From the NCBI GenBank assembly GCA_937965735.1, contig CALCKU010000016.1, positions 1 through 42,561 on the forward strand: 42,561 nt of DNA, in the 5' to 3' direction. Origin of the DNA: an uncultured Caulobacterales bacterium (GTDB lineage Bacteria; Pseudomonadota; Alphaproteobacteria; Caulobacterales; Maricaulaceae). Shown piece after piece: positions 33,474 through 41,556 of the stretch. The notes beneath the pieces are model-generated. The model had not been told where the DNA came from, did no database searches, and saw nothing but the letters and a program-made list of their open reading frames with translations. Every line of letters starts with the position of its first letter. The first letter of the stretch is position 1. Both the position numbers and the translations under genes were made by a program.

Positions 33474-33953
33474 TTAATCGTGTATTTCTCTAAGCATTTC
33501 ATCCCTTAGAGAAATCGGGGCCTGTTTATGAAAGCGACGCGCGGTGACATAAGCAATCGCGGCCCAAATACCAATAAGCGAGAAGAATATAATAAACTGC
33601 CAGACTAAAAAACCCGGTTCAAAAATACGCGATCGATTCGTCAATATCCAAAGCTGATTTAACAAGATTTGTATGCCTAAAAGCGCAGGCGCGGTTAGCA
33701 GGAGGATCGCTGAAATACCGGCCGCCATATATAACAAGCCTCTCGGGTTATGAAACCGCGTATAGGCGCGAATATAGCCTTCGCGCGTTAAGCGCGGATC
33801 GATCATGTTTTCAGCGTGTTTAAATTCAAAATCCGCTTGGGCATCCCGGGCGACATTTCTATAGCCGATATAGGCGCGCGTTCCGTAAATAATCGCGATC
33901 AATACAAGAAGGCCTATGGCCCAGAGGAATGATATACCTTCAAACTTTTGCAT
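33474..33953 (-). CDS. Small integral membrane protein of unknown function
   Basis: I do not recognise a family. The 159-residue protein has three predicted membrane segments (about 8-26, 72-95 and 115-138) and a charged loop between the first two (RNVARDAQADFEFKHAENMIDPRLTREGYIRAYTRF). The acidic/basic C-terminus ends SLRDEMLREIHD. The ATG at 33953 lacks a strong ribosome-binding site. It lies 93 bp upstream of gloA on the same strand, so co-transcription is possible, and it diverges from the FMN reductase gene. Confidence 0.75.
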   Translation of the reverse strand: MQKFEGISFLWAIGLLVLIAIIYGTRAYIGYRNVARDAQADFEFKHAENMIDPRLTREGYIRAYTRFHNPRGLLYMAAGISAILLLTAPALLGIQILLNQLWILTNRSRIFEPGFLVWQFIIFFSLIGIWAAIAYVTARRFHKQAPISLRDEMLREIHD

Positions 33954-34121
33954 GAAATCTATATCGGCTCCATGCGCGTGTTTCGCAAGCCTATAGGTTT
34001 AAATATTTTATCTTAAAGCGCGTCTTGCGCTATATGCCGCAAATCATAGACTTGAATGCGCGGGGATAAAGCCTATACATCATGTCCGCATATTGCTTTC
34101 ACGCTTACATCAGGATTGTTT

Positions 34122-34670
34122 ATGTCAACGCCTATAATTGGATTTATCTGCGGCTCTTTACGCAAAGAGTCTATCAATAAAACACTTCAATCGGCTTTAA
34201 TGGGACGTGTGAAAGCGGCGGGGGCGAGGACGATAGAATTGGATCTCGGCGCATATGACTTACCCATGTTTCACGGGGATTTGGAGATTCCTAAGGGCCT
34301 AAAAACCTTAATGGCCGATATGGAGGCTTGTGACGGGATTATTATGACCACACCTGAATATAATGGCAGTTTGCCGCCCCTCTTGAAAAATGCGATTGAT
34401 TGGGTGAGCATTCAAGGCAAGGCCCCGTTTACTGAACCTGTATACGGCGTGGCGTCTTGTTCTCCGGGCCCCATGAGCGGTATAATGTGCATGCGTCAAT
34501 TAAATTATATTTTGATGCGTGTTGGAGCGGAAGTTGTGCCCACACAAGTCGGCACTGGAAATGCGAAATCTGCATTTGATGACCAAGGGGCGTTGGTCGC
34601 TGAGCCCTCTAACATGCTAGCGGATAAGATGATTGGCCAAGTTTTAAAGCGTATTTCTCAAAAGAAATAA
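34122..34670 (+). CDS. NADPH-dependent FMN reductase family protein
   Basis: A 182-residue flavodoxin-fold reductase. The phosphate-binding loop GSLRKESINKTL is near the N-terminus, followed by TTPEYNGSLPPLLKNAIDWVS, the family signature. Relatives reduce FMN, quinones, azo dyes or chromate with NAD(P)H; which applies here is unknown. The ATG at 34122 is chosen over a longer reading from 34056 because it begins directly at the flavodoxin fold (MSTPIIGFICGSLRKES) with AGGA upstream. Its TAA overlaps the nth start (TAATG), implying translational coupling. Confidence 0.9.
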   Translation: MSTPIIGFICGSLRKESINKTLQSALMGRVKAAGARTIELDLGAYDLPMFHGDLEIPKGLKTLMADMEACDGIIMTTPEYNGSLPPLLKNAIDWVSIQGKAPFTEPVYGVASCSPGPMSGIMCMRQLNYILMRVGAEVVPTQVGTGNAKSAFDDQGALVAEPSNMLADKMIGQVLKRISQKK

Positions 34671-35398
34671 TGGTTGCGCCTGTAAAAATGCCAGCGTCTC
34701 AAAAAAATGTGGTTTCAAAAAAAGAAGTTAGAAAAAAAACCTTACCACGGCCCAAGCTAACACGGGCGCAAATTGCTGAAATTTACAGTCATCTTTATGC
34801 GCTTGATCCTGCGCCGCGAACAGAACTTAATTATAGTAATCCTTACACGCTGGTTGTCGCTGTGGCTTTATCAGCCCAAGCGACCGATGTGGGCGTCAAT
34901 AAGGCGACTAAGGCTTTGTTTGAGAGTGCCGATACACCTGAGAAAATGGTGGCTCTCGGTGAAGACCGCGTCCGTGACTTTATAAAAACAATTGGCCTTT
35001 TTCGAACAAAAGCCAAAAATGTTATACTTTTAAGTCAAAGACTGATTGACGTTTTCGGCTCGGTTGTGCCCGATAATCGCGAAGATTTAATGTCATTGCC
35101 GGGTGTGGGACGAAAGACGGCTAATGTCGTTTTAAATGAGGCGTATAACCAACCAACTATGGCGGTGGATACGCATATATTTAGGGTCGCCAATCGGACC
35201 GGTATGGCGCCAGGAAAAGATGTGAATACGGTAGAGCTTAATCTTTTACGGGTTACGCCAGATGAATATGCCTTGCACGCCCATCATTGGTTGATTTTGC
35301 ACGGACGCTATACCTGTGTGGCGCGAACGCCAAAATGTTTTAATTGCGTGATTTCAAAAATTTGTAAATATAAGTCTAAAACACCCGCTGTAAAATAA
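34670..35398 (+). CDS. nth: Endonuclease III (DNA glycosylase/AP lyase)
   Basis: Nth removes oxidised pyrimidines and cuts abasic sites in base excision repair. The 242-residue HhH-GPD protein has the helix-hairpin-helix LPGVGRKTANVV with catalytic Lys149, and catalytic Asp167 in VDTHIFRV. The C-terminal [4Fe-4S] ligands Cys216-x6-Cys223-x2-Cys226-x5-Cys232 have the canonical spacing. A basic N-terminal extension of ~28 residues precedes the domain. The ATG overlaps the stop of the preceding reductase gene, so the start is well fixed by the overlap. Confidence 0.96.
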   Translation: MVAPVKMPASQKNVVSKKEVRKKTLPRPKLTRAQIAEIYSHLYALDPAPRTELNYSNPYTLVVAVALSAQATDVGVNKATKALFESADTPEKMVALGEDRVRDFIKTIGLFRTKAKNVILLSQRLIDVFGSVVPDNREDLMSLPGVGRKTANVVLNEAYNQPTMAVDTHIFRVANRTGMAPGKDVNTVELNLLRVTPDEYALHAHHWLILHGRYTCVARTPKCFNCVISKICKYKSKTPAVK

Positions 35399-35445
35399 TT
35401 TGGCTCTTCAATATCTTTGGCCCACAATTTTTGGAATTGAACGAT

Positions 35446-36699
35446 ATGACAAAGTGCGACACACATATTTATGACGCCCTGATTATTGGGGCGGGTCTTG
35501 TGGGCTTAACGACAGCATTGGCGCTTTCACATAAAGGTTTGAAGACCGCTTTGATTGATCGTGCGGATCCCGTGAAGGCGCTCGCGCCTGATTTTGACGG
35601 TCGGGCGTCTGCCCTTTCGGCCAGTAGCGTGACGTTGCTTTCAAATTTGGGCCTATTGCCAGATATTCAAGCGCAACTTCAGCCTATGAACCATATTGTT
35701 GTTGCGGACGGAAAAGTGGGGGCGGTATCGCCTCTTACGCTCGATTTTGACAGAAATTCTTTAGAGACTTCAAACGTTGGCACGTTACAAAATGGCGTAA
35801 GCGGCTATATGGTCGAAAACAAATATTTGCGCATGGCACTTTATGACGCTGTTTTTGCGTCGACAGACATAGATTTCTGGGCTCCAAACACGGTCAAAAC
35901 GCTAAAACGGGATGAAAAAGGCGTGTCTGTCACTTTGGAGACTGGGACTCATTTAACGGGTGCAGTTTTAATCGCTGCGGATGGCCGCACTTCATATACG
36001 CGTCGTAATGCTGGAATAGAGGTTGAAACAAAATCTTACTCACAAAGTGCCCTAACCGTGACCTTATCGCACAGCCGAAATCATCAAAACACGGCTTATG
36101 AGATTTTCTACCCGTCTGGCCCGTTTGCACTCCTCCCGCTTAAAGGGCGTTGCAGTTCCTTGGTTTGGTCGGATAAACCCGCAACTCTCAGAGCCGCTTT
36201 ATCCCTGCCCAGAGCAGCTTTGATAGAAGAAATTGCACGGCGTACAAATGGTCTTATAGGCGAAATAGACCTCAAGACAGAGCCGCTACTTTATCCTCTG
36301 TCTTTGCAAATTGCACACAGTTATACCGCGTCTCGTCTGGCCTTAGTGGGGGACGCCGCGCATGTTATTCATCCGATCGCGGGACAAGGTTTGAATATGG
36401 GTTTGCGGGATGTCGGCGCATTGGTCGATATTTTATCAGAGGCAAAGTCAGCTGGGCTAGACATAGGCGGGGCGTCCCTTGAGGCTTATGGGGTGTGGCG
36501 TAATTTTGATACCAGAAGTCTTGCAGGTGCGACGGACATACTCAATTCTATGTTTTCCAATAGGCTTGCCCCTCTGGTTCATGCACGCCGTATCGGCCTA
36601 ACCGCAATCCAAGGCAGTTCAGTGTTAAAGTCGTTCTTTATGCGGGAAGCGGCGGGTCAGTCGGGGGTGCGTCCGAGCTTGATGCGCGCTAGTCTGTAA
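35446..36699 (+). CDS. UbiH/UbiF/Coq6-type FAD monooxygenase
   Basis: A 417-residue FAD-dependent aromatic hydroxylase, most likely adding a ring hydroxyl in ubiquinone synthesis. The N-terminal dinucleotide motif is ALIIGAGLVGLTTALALSHKG. The middle has AADGRTSYTRRNAGIE and the second FAD motif is ALVGDAAHVIHPIAGQGLNMGLRDV, the Ubi-type signature. Which ring position it modifies (UbiH, UbiF, UbiI or the broader UbiL/UbiM types of alphaproteobacteria) cannot be told. The ATG at 35446 with GGAA upstream is preferred to a TTG at 35431. It lies 47 bp after nth and is probably co-transcribed. Confidence 0.92.
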   Translation: MTKCDTHIYDALIIGAGLVGLTTALALSHKGLKTALIDRADPVKALAPDFDGRASALSASSVTLLSNLGLLPDIQAQLQPMNHIVVADGKVGAVSPLTLDFDRNSLETSNVGTLQNGVSGYMVENKYLRMALYDAVFASTDIDFWAPNTVKTLKRDEKGVSVTLETGTHLTGAVLIAADGRTSYTRRNAGIEVETKSYSQSALTVTLSHSRNHQNTAYEIFYPSGPFALLPLKGRCSSLVWSDKPATLRAALSLPRAALIEEIARRTNGLIGEIDLKTEPLLYPLSLQIAHSYTASRLALVGDAAHVIHPIAGQGLNMGLRDVGALVDILSEAKSAGLDIGGASLEAYGVWRNFDTRSLAGATDILNSMFSNRLAPLVHARRIGLTAIQGSSVLKSFFMREAAGQSGVRPSLMRASL

Positions 36700-36731
36700 T
36701 GTGCGAATTGTTTGTTGCGTAACGTGCTGTT

Positions 36732-36759
36732 TTTACATGGTTTTTAAAAACTCTATAAA
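36732..36759 (+). promoter_or_regulatory. Candidate sigma-70 promoter for the DUF2853 gene
   Basis: TTTACA and TATAAA, each five of six to consensus, are separated by 16 bp. They predict a start near 36766 and an untranslated leader of roughly 95 nt that carries a stem-loop at 36819-36839. Confidence 0.5.
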
Positions 36760-36818
36760 CTGCATCTAGCCCTAGCCGTTCAAGAGTTATTCATATATAT
36801 TTTCATAATCGTTAATGA

Positions 36819-36839
36819 GAGGTTACATTCTGTAGCCTC
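36819..36839 (+). other. Stem-loop just upstream of the DUF2853 ribosome-binding site
   Basis: GAGGTTACA and TGTAGCCTC pair over 9 bp (one G-U) around a TTC loop. The structure ends 10 nt before the strong GGAGGG site and could modulate its accessibility or protect the 5' leader. Confidence 0.45.
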
Positions 36840-36859
36840 GCAATCTATTGGAGGGCCAA

Positions 36860-37201
36860 ATGAGCAAACGTGATGATTTAATTGAAAAATACGCCGCAGA
36901 TTTAAAAGAGAAATGTGGTGTGACACCTGATATGGATTTCCTCAGAAAAGTTACAATTGGATGTGGCCCGTCAATTTATAATCGCGATGCATCAACTGTA
37001 TCTGGGTCAGATGCGGCTGAACTTGAAACTGTCAAAAAGAATTTCTTGATGAAGAAGCTTGGCTTGCCCGACGGACAAAATCTTGACGGCGCTATTGATG
37101 CTGTTATGGAGCAATATGGCCGGTCAGAGCGTTCGAAATATCGGGCTGTTGTTTACTATCTCTTGGCAAAACATTTTAATAAAGAGAGCGTTTATAAATA
37201 A
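36860..37201 (+). CDS. DUF2853 family protein
   Basis: A small cytosolic protein of 113 residues closely matching what I recall of DUF2853: SKRDDLIEKYAADLKEKCGVTPDMDFLRKVTIGCGPSIYN, then SGSDAAELETVKKNFLMKKLGLPD and RSKYRAVVYYLLAKHF. The family is common in marine alphaproteobacteria and has no known function. The ATG at 36860 follows a strong GGAGGG and is preferred to a TTG at 36848. The strong ribosome-binding site, near-consensus promoter and downstream terminator suggest high, independent expression. Confidence 0.88.
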   Translation: MSKRDDLIEKYAADLKEKCGVTPDMDFLRKVTIGCGPSIYNRDASTVSGSDAAELETVKKNFLMKKLGLPDGQNLDGAIDAVMEQYGRSERSKYRAVVYYLLAKHFNKESVYK

Positions 37202-37220
37202 ACTCGAATATGTCTTATTC

Positions 37221-37287
37221 AAACCCTATTCATAACGGGTTCGATAAATAGTCTTTGAAATCTACGTGGGAGACGGAGTAGATTTCA
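37221..37287 (+). ncRNA. Candidate structured 3' RNA: two stem-loops before a terminator
   Basis: Downstream of the DUF2853 stop, AACCC/GGGTT closes a small hairpin (37221-37240). A perfect 10-bp stem TGAAATCTAC/GTAGATTTCA (37256-37287) presents the purine-rich loop GTGGGAGACGGA. The terminator at 37315-37349 follows. The arrangement resembles a 3'UTR-derived small RNA; expression is not shown. Confidence 0.35.
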
Positions 37288-37314
37288 TGTGAAACATAAC
37301 GTGTTTTAACAGAG

Positions 37315-37349
37315 AAACCTTAGGAGTCTTTTGGTTCCTAAGGTTTTTT
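37315..37349 (+). terminator. Rho-independent terminator overlapping the recF 3' end
   Basis: The stem AAACCTTAGGA/TCCTAAGGTTT encloses a 10-nt loop and is followed by TTTTTTG on the plus strand. It ends the DUF2853 transcript. The right arm doubles as the last codons and stop of the convergent recF gene. Confidence 0.88.
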
Positions 37350-38627
37350 GTATGGCCTCAACTTTGCGTTCAAGGCTTTAGAGTCGTCCAATATAGAAGC
37401 CTGAACCTCAATAAGCTTATGTGTCTCTATTTTAAAATATTGAGCGTGGTCTCCAAGCGCTTTAAAAAGATTGCCATCTGTCCCTGTCATAAAAACTTGG
37501 GATTTTAGCGCTAGGCACTCTTCCATCAAAGCGGCTCTGCGATCAATATCTAAATGTGCTGCGACTTCATCGAGTAAGAGGGATGGGGCGTGGTCTTTAA
37601 AGGCATGGCAATGGGCTAAGGTCAGGCCAATTAAAAGTGCCTTCTGTTCCCCTGTCGAACATTCAGATGCTGGCATATCTTTGGGTTGATACATCACACA
37701 AAGTTCTGTTTTATGAACACCTTGCAGGGTACGGCCTGCACGCATATCAACCACGCGTTCACGCCTTAGATCTTCTTTTATTGTCGTTTCTAACTCGGAC
37801 GGGTTCAGCCCGTTAATCGCCAGTGTTTCGTAACGACCGTCCAACCTTATATCTGCTTTAGGAAATACGCCCTCTGGCCGTTTTTCAATTTGGCGCTTTA
37901 GGACGTGCAAGGTTTTCACACGCGCTTGTGCGATTAAGCTCCCAAAGTGCGCTAAATCGACTTCTAAAGCGCTATACCAATGCGCGTCCGTAACCTTATC
38001 GGCCAATAGGCGGTTACGCTCACGCCTTGCCTTCTCATAGCGAAGACTATGCGCGCCATGTTGCGGGTCATGGGCTAAGGTAAAGCGGTCTAAAAATTTA
38101 CGACGATCCGAGGCTGGGCCTGTGAACAGGCGGTCTTGTGCAGGGGTCAACCAAATTAAATTCATTAGGCGGGCTAGATCTGGGCCTTTGATAGTCTGCC
38201 CGTTTAAGCGCATGACGCGGCGTTTTGGGAAGTCAGGCACTTGACCAACACCGATTTTAATCGGCTCCTGCGTTTCTGGGGGCGTGTCAGCGATTGTTTC
38301 TGATAAAGAGAACGGGGCTAAATGCGCCGTTACGCCCCACGCTTTTTGCGAATTGCTTGTCTCGCTCAGCGGAGTTTCATGGCGGTGAATATCATTCCCT
38401 TTATGCGCTTGGGCTGTAATGTTTCTATGCCCAATATCTTCGAGTCGGGCCCGCCTTAAGCCGCGGCCCGGTGAGAGGAAGGAAACAGCTTCTAAGAGAT
38501 TGGTTTTCCCAGCCCCGTTAGGGCCAAATAAAACAACGGGTCGCCCGTCTAGCTCAAGGTCGAGTGTTTTATAAGATCGAAAATTCGTTAGTCGCAGGGT
38601 TTTAATATAACGCATGTGCGTCTGCAC
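37338..38627 (-). CDS. recF: DNA replication and repair protein RecF
   Basis: RecF loads RecA at gaps together with RecO and RecR. The 429-residue SMC-like ATPase has Walker A FGPNGAGKTNLLEAVSFLSPGRGLR (GPNGAGKT at 35-42), the signature CSTGEQKALLIGLTLAH and Walker B SLLLDEVAAHLD. It is somewhat longer than enteric RecF because of an insertion around residues 75-115 (NITAQAHKGNDIHRHETPLSE...). The GTG at 38627 follows GAGGG at short spacing; an ATG at 38615 would remove four residues but is too far from that site. It lies 12 bp after dnaN, in the usual dnaA-dnaN-recF order. Confidence 0.95.
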   Translation of the reverse strand: MQTHMRYIKTLRLTNFRSYKTLDLELDGRPVVLFGPNGAGKTNLLEAVSFLSPGRGLRRARLEDIGHRNITAQAHKGNDIHRHETPLSETSNSQKAWGVTAHLAPFSLSETIADTPPETQEPIKIGVGQVPDFPKRRVMRLNGQTIKGPDLARLMNLIWLTPAQDRLFTGPASDRRKFLDRFTLAHDPQHGAHSLRYEKARRERNRLLADKVTDAHWYSALEVDLAHFGSLIAQARVKTLHVLKRQIEKRPEGVFPKADIRLDGRYETLAINGLNPSELETTIKEDLRRERVVDMRAGRTLQGVHKTELCVMYQPKDMPASECSTGEQKALLIGLTLAHCHAFKDHAPSLLLDEVAAHLDIDRRAALMEECLALKSQVFMTGTDGNLFKALGDHAQYFKIETHKLIEVQASILDDSKALNAKLRPYKKP

Positions 38628-38639
38628 CCAGCCCTCAGG

Positions 38640-39743
38640 CTAAACGCGCAATGGCATTAACACGTAAAGGCTAGACGGGTCTTCTGAATCCTTGACCAAG
38701 GCGGGCGCGGCGGGGCCATCCAGGAAAAAAGTCGCGTCACGGCCCTCAACCTGTCCTGCAACATCGAGCAAATATTTGGCATTAAAGCCAATTTCCAAAT
38801 CATCGGCGCTATAATCAACAACAAGATCTTCATTGGCATTGCCGTGTTCTGGATTATTGACGGTCAGTGCTAAAGAATCTTTGGTCAGGCTTAGCTTGAT
38901 CGAACGTGACTTTTCAGCCGAAATCGTTGCTACGCGGTCAACGGCATCTGAAAAGACTTTATTGTCAATGACGAGTTCTTTTGTGTTATTTTTCGGAATA
39001 ACCCGGTCATAATCGGGGAAGGTTCCGTCAATCAATTTCGATGTCATCACAGCCGACCCGTAAGTAAAGCGGATTTTAGCGTCAGAGACAGAGACTTCAA
39101 TATTAGACTCGCCGCTATCGATTAGGCGGCGCACTTCGGCAATCGTCTTGCGTGGAATAATAATGCCCGGCAAATCCTCTGCACCTTGCGGCAGCTCCAT
39201 TTCAGCCAGTGCGAGACGGTGGCCATCTGTGGCAACCGTGCGTAAGACACCGTCATGGCTATGGAGGTAAATTCCGTTGAGATAATAGCGTGTTTCTTCC
39301 GTGCTGATCGCGAATTTTGTTTTATCAATGAGTCGGCGTAATTCCGCTGCTTTAAGCGTAAAGCTATGGGTAAATCCGTCCGCTGTCATTTTCGGGAAAT
39401 CACCGGGCGGGAGTAAAGGCAGTGTAAAATGTGAACGGCCTGCATTCACTTCAAGGCGACCATCCGCGCCAATTTCAAGGGCGACTTGGGAACCGTCGGG
39501 CAGTTTGCGAACAATATCATAAAGCGTGTGGGCGGGGGCGGTTATATCCCCAGGGGCTGCAACCGAGACGGGACATTCTTCAGAGATTTCAATATCCAAA
39601 TCTGTTGCAACAAAAGTCAAGGTTTCACTTTGTGCGGTCATTAAAACATTGGATAGAATTGGAATTGTATTCCGTCGTTCGACCACACTTTGAACATGGC
39701 TCAGCGCTTTTAGCAAATCACTGCGTTCGATTGAAATTTTCAT
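38640..39743 (-). CDS. dnaN: DNA polymerase III beta subunit (sliding clamp)
   Basis: The ring-shaped processivity clamp, 367 residues in three similar domains. The N-terminus MKISIERSDLLKALSHVQSVVERRNTIPILSNVLM is highly typical, as are FKLAISTEETRYYLNGIYLH-like residues in the middle (TKFAISTEETRYYLNGIYLH) and the C-terminal YVLMPLRV, which forms the partner-binding pocket. It is located between dnaA and recF. The 168-bp gap to dnaA contains the palindrome CGTAAATTACG and a related copy overlapping the dnaA stop, with no gene. Confidence 0.98.
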   Translation of the reverse strand: MKISIERSDLLKALSHVQSVVERRNTIPILSNVLMTAQSETLTFVATDLDIEISEECPVSVAAPGDITAPAHTLYDIVRKLPDGSQVALEIGADGRLEVNAGRSHFTLPLLPPGDFPKMTADGFTHSFTLKAAELRRLIDKTKFAISTEETRYYLNGIYLHSHDGVLRTVATDGHRLALAEMELPQGAEDLPGIIIPRKTIAEVRRLIDSGESNIEVSVSDAKIRFTYGSAVMTSKLIDGTFPDYDRVIPKNNTKELVIDNKVFSDAVDRVATISAEKSRSIKLSLTKDSLALTVNNPEHGNANEDLVVDYSADDLEIGFNAKYLLDVAGQVEGRDATFFLDGPAAPALVKDSEDPSSLYVLMPLRV

Positions 39744-39911
39744 GGCCTATTACCTGCCTATTACTCGGCCCGTCGTGGGTCAGAGGGTTATCAATGGTCT
39801 ATCTGCATGCATGCAAATTGCAATACGGGCCACAACATAGCTAAGTTAGCGAAAAATCCAACCGCTATTCTTGTAAGTGGCGCGTAAATTACGGCCAATA
39901 GGCAGGGTAAA

Positions 39912-41510
39912 TTACGATTTAAGCGCCTCTTCAACCGCTTCTACACGCGTATTAAAGGCAGGATCTTCTGCGCGTAAGCTTTCAATCCGTTTGACAGCAT
40001 GCATAACGGTCGTGTGATCGCGTCCACCAAACCGACGGCCAATATCGGGAAGTGAGCGTTTGGTTAGTTTTTTACACAGATACATTGCGATTTGCCGTGG
40101 ACGGGCCACATTCCGCGAACGCCGCTTTGATGTCATATCATCGAGTGTAATTGAGAAAGCATCGGCTGTTACCCGTTGGATTTTATCGACGGTTAAGCGT
40201 TGTCCCATTGTGTAGCGACTATCGGACAAGGTGTCCTGAACGGATTCTAATGTGATCGGCGTTCCTAAAAACTCGGCTTGGGCAATCACTTGATTAAAGG
40301 CGCCTTCAAGGTCACGCGGTGTCGCATTAATCTTTGCCGCTAATAAATCGCGGGCATTTTTCGGAATCGCAAGCGCGGGGTGCCCGTTTTTGGCCCGTCG
40401 TTCAATCAAGCGGTCGAGGATTCTTAGGCGTAACTCGTAATCCGCAGAGCCAATCTTGCACACTAAACCGCTTGAGAGGTACGATTTCAGCCGCTCTGAG
40501 GCTTTTTCAATCTGGTCGGGGTGCCGATCAGAGGCGAGAAGAATTTGACGCCCTGCATCGACGAGCGATACGAGCGTATGCAGTAATTCTTCCTGTGAAC
40601 TTGGTTTATCGGCAATAAAATGTGCGTCATCAATAATCAAAAGATCAACATCACGGAGAGAGGACTTAAAACTTTCAATCGCTTCGCGTCCGCTATTGCG
40701 AACAGAGCGAACAAAATTATTCACAAATTCTTCTGAAGACAGGAAATGCACGCGGCGGCCAATATAATTCTCTTCAATCGCTTGTTTAACAGCGTAAAGC
40801 AGATGGGTTTTCCCCATACCGTTTTGTCCGTGAAAAACAATTGGATTATAAGAAGGCATTGTTTCGCCAGAGATCTGCCGCGCAACAGCGTGGGCCAATT
40901 CATTAGAGGGGCCAACGACGAAATTATCAAATGTAAAGCGTTTGCGGGCGGGTTCGGCGGCCTTTTCCAAATTCAAAGCGTGGCTGGCAGGTGCGTGATT
41001 GGGCAGAGTGCCTAGGCTGGCTTGCGGTGTCGTTATTTTTTGATGAGTGGACGTTTTCTGATACGTGCCTGTGCCTGTACCTGCAGAGCGGTAAGGGGCT
41101 TTACGGTCTGACGAAAATGTATGTGTAGTTTTACGTTTTGTTGGGCGAATGACAGTGACGGATTCAGTCTTGTGAGCGCTGGTAGAAATCGGCGCGGAAA
41201 TGATCACTTTTCTCGGCGGCGCGACAACATCGTGCTTTTTCCAAAGGCGTATGACTGTGTCCGCAAATGCGGTTTCTATCTTACTCGCTACAAATTTGCT
41301 TGGTGCGACTAATGTCACGGTTCCAGGACACGCGTCACTCACTCTTAAACGTCCCGTCCAAGAGCGGTGTATATTTGCGCCTAAAGCGTAAGACAGGTCA
41401 TTTTGCACCTTGGCCCAAATATTATGGGCGCTCTTTAATGGGGGTTCACCCGTATAAAGATCTGGAGCCGGCGCGTCCTCCGTTTTATTACTGTCCCAGC
41501 TAGTACTCAC
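39912..41510 (-). CDS. dnaA: Chromosomal replication initiator DnaA
   Basis: DnaA binds origin boxes and melts DNA for replication. The reading from GTG 41510 gives about 532 residues: domain I (HNIWAKVQNDLSYALG), a long Ser/Thr/Pro linker, the AAA+ domain with Walker A GQNGMGKT and Walker B LLIIDDAHFIA, sensor II TPRDLEGAFNQVIA, and domain IV with GRRFGGRDHTTVMHAVKRIE. GGAG lies 8 bases before GTG 41510, so it is preferred to GTG 41534. Box VII reads ERLKSYLSSGLV, where E. coli has RLKSRFGWGL, placing Tyr at the arginine-finger position (Arg285 in E. coli). A 9-bp dyad lies just upstream of the ribosome-binding site. Confidence 0.96.
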   Translation of the reverse strand: MSTSWDSNKTEDAPAPDLYTGEPPLKSAHNIWAKVQNDLSYALGANIHRSWTGRLRVSDACPGTVTLVAPSKFVASKIETAFADTVIRLWKKHDVVAPPRKVIISAPISTSAHKTESVTVIRPTKRKTTHTFSSDRKAPYRSAGTGTGTYQKTSTHQKITTPQASLGTLPNHAPASHALNLEKAAEPARKRFTFDNFVVGPSNELAHAVARQISGETMPSYNPIVFHGQNGMGKTHLLYAVKQAIEENYIGRRVHFLSSEEFVNNFVRSVRNSGREAIESFKSSLRDVDLLIIDDAHFIADKPSSQEELLHTLVSLVDAGRQILLASDRHPDQIEKASERLKSYLSSGLVCKIGSADYELRLRILDRLIERRAKNGHPALAIPKNARDLLAAKINATPRDLEGAFNQVIAQAEFLGTPITLESVQDTLSDSRYTMGQRLTVDKIQRVTADAFSITLDDMTSKRRSRNVARPRQIAMYLCKKLTKRSLPDIGRRFGGRDHTTVMHAVKRIESLRAEDPAFNTRVEAVEEALKS

Positions 41511-41534
41511 TGAAATTACTCCAAGTTTCACCAC

Positions 41535-41556
41535 ATGACTTAAAGGCTTAAGTCAT
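41535..41556 (-). promoter_or_regulatory. Perfect 9-bp inverted repeat in the dnaA leader
   Basis: ATGACTTAA and TTAAGTCAT flank the spacer AGGC. In RNA it would form a hairpin ending about 12 nt before the dnaA ribosome-binding site; in DNA it looks like a dimeric-regulator operator. Its role is inferred from position. Confidence 0.55.
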
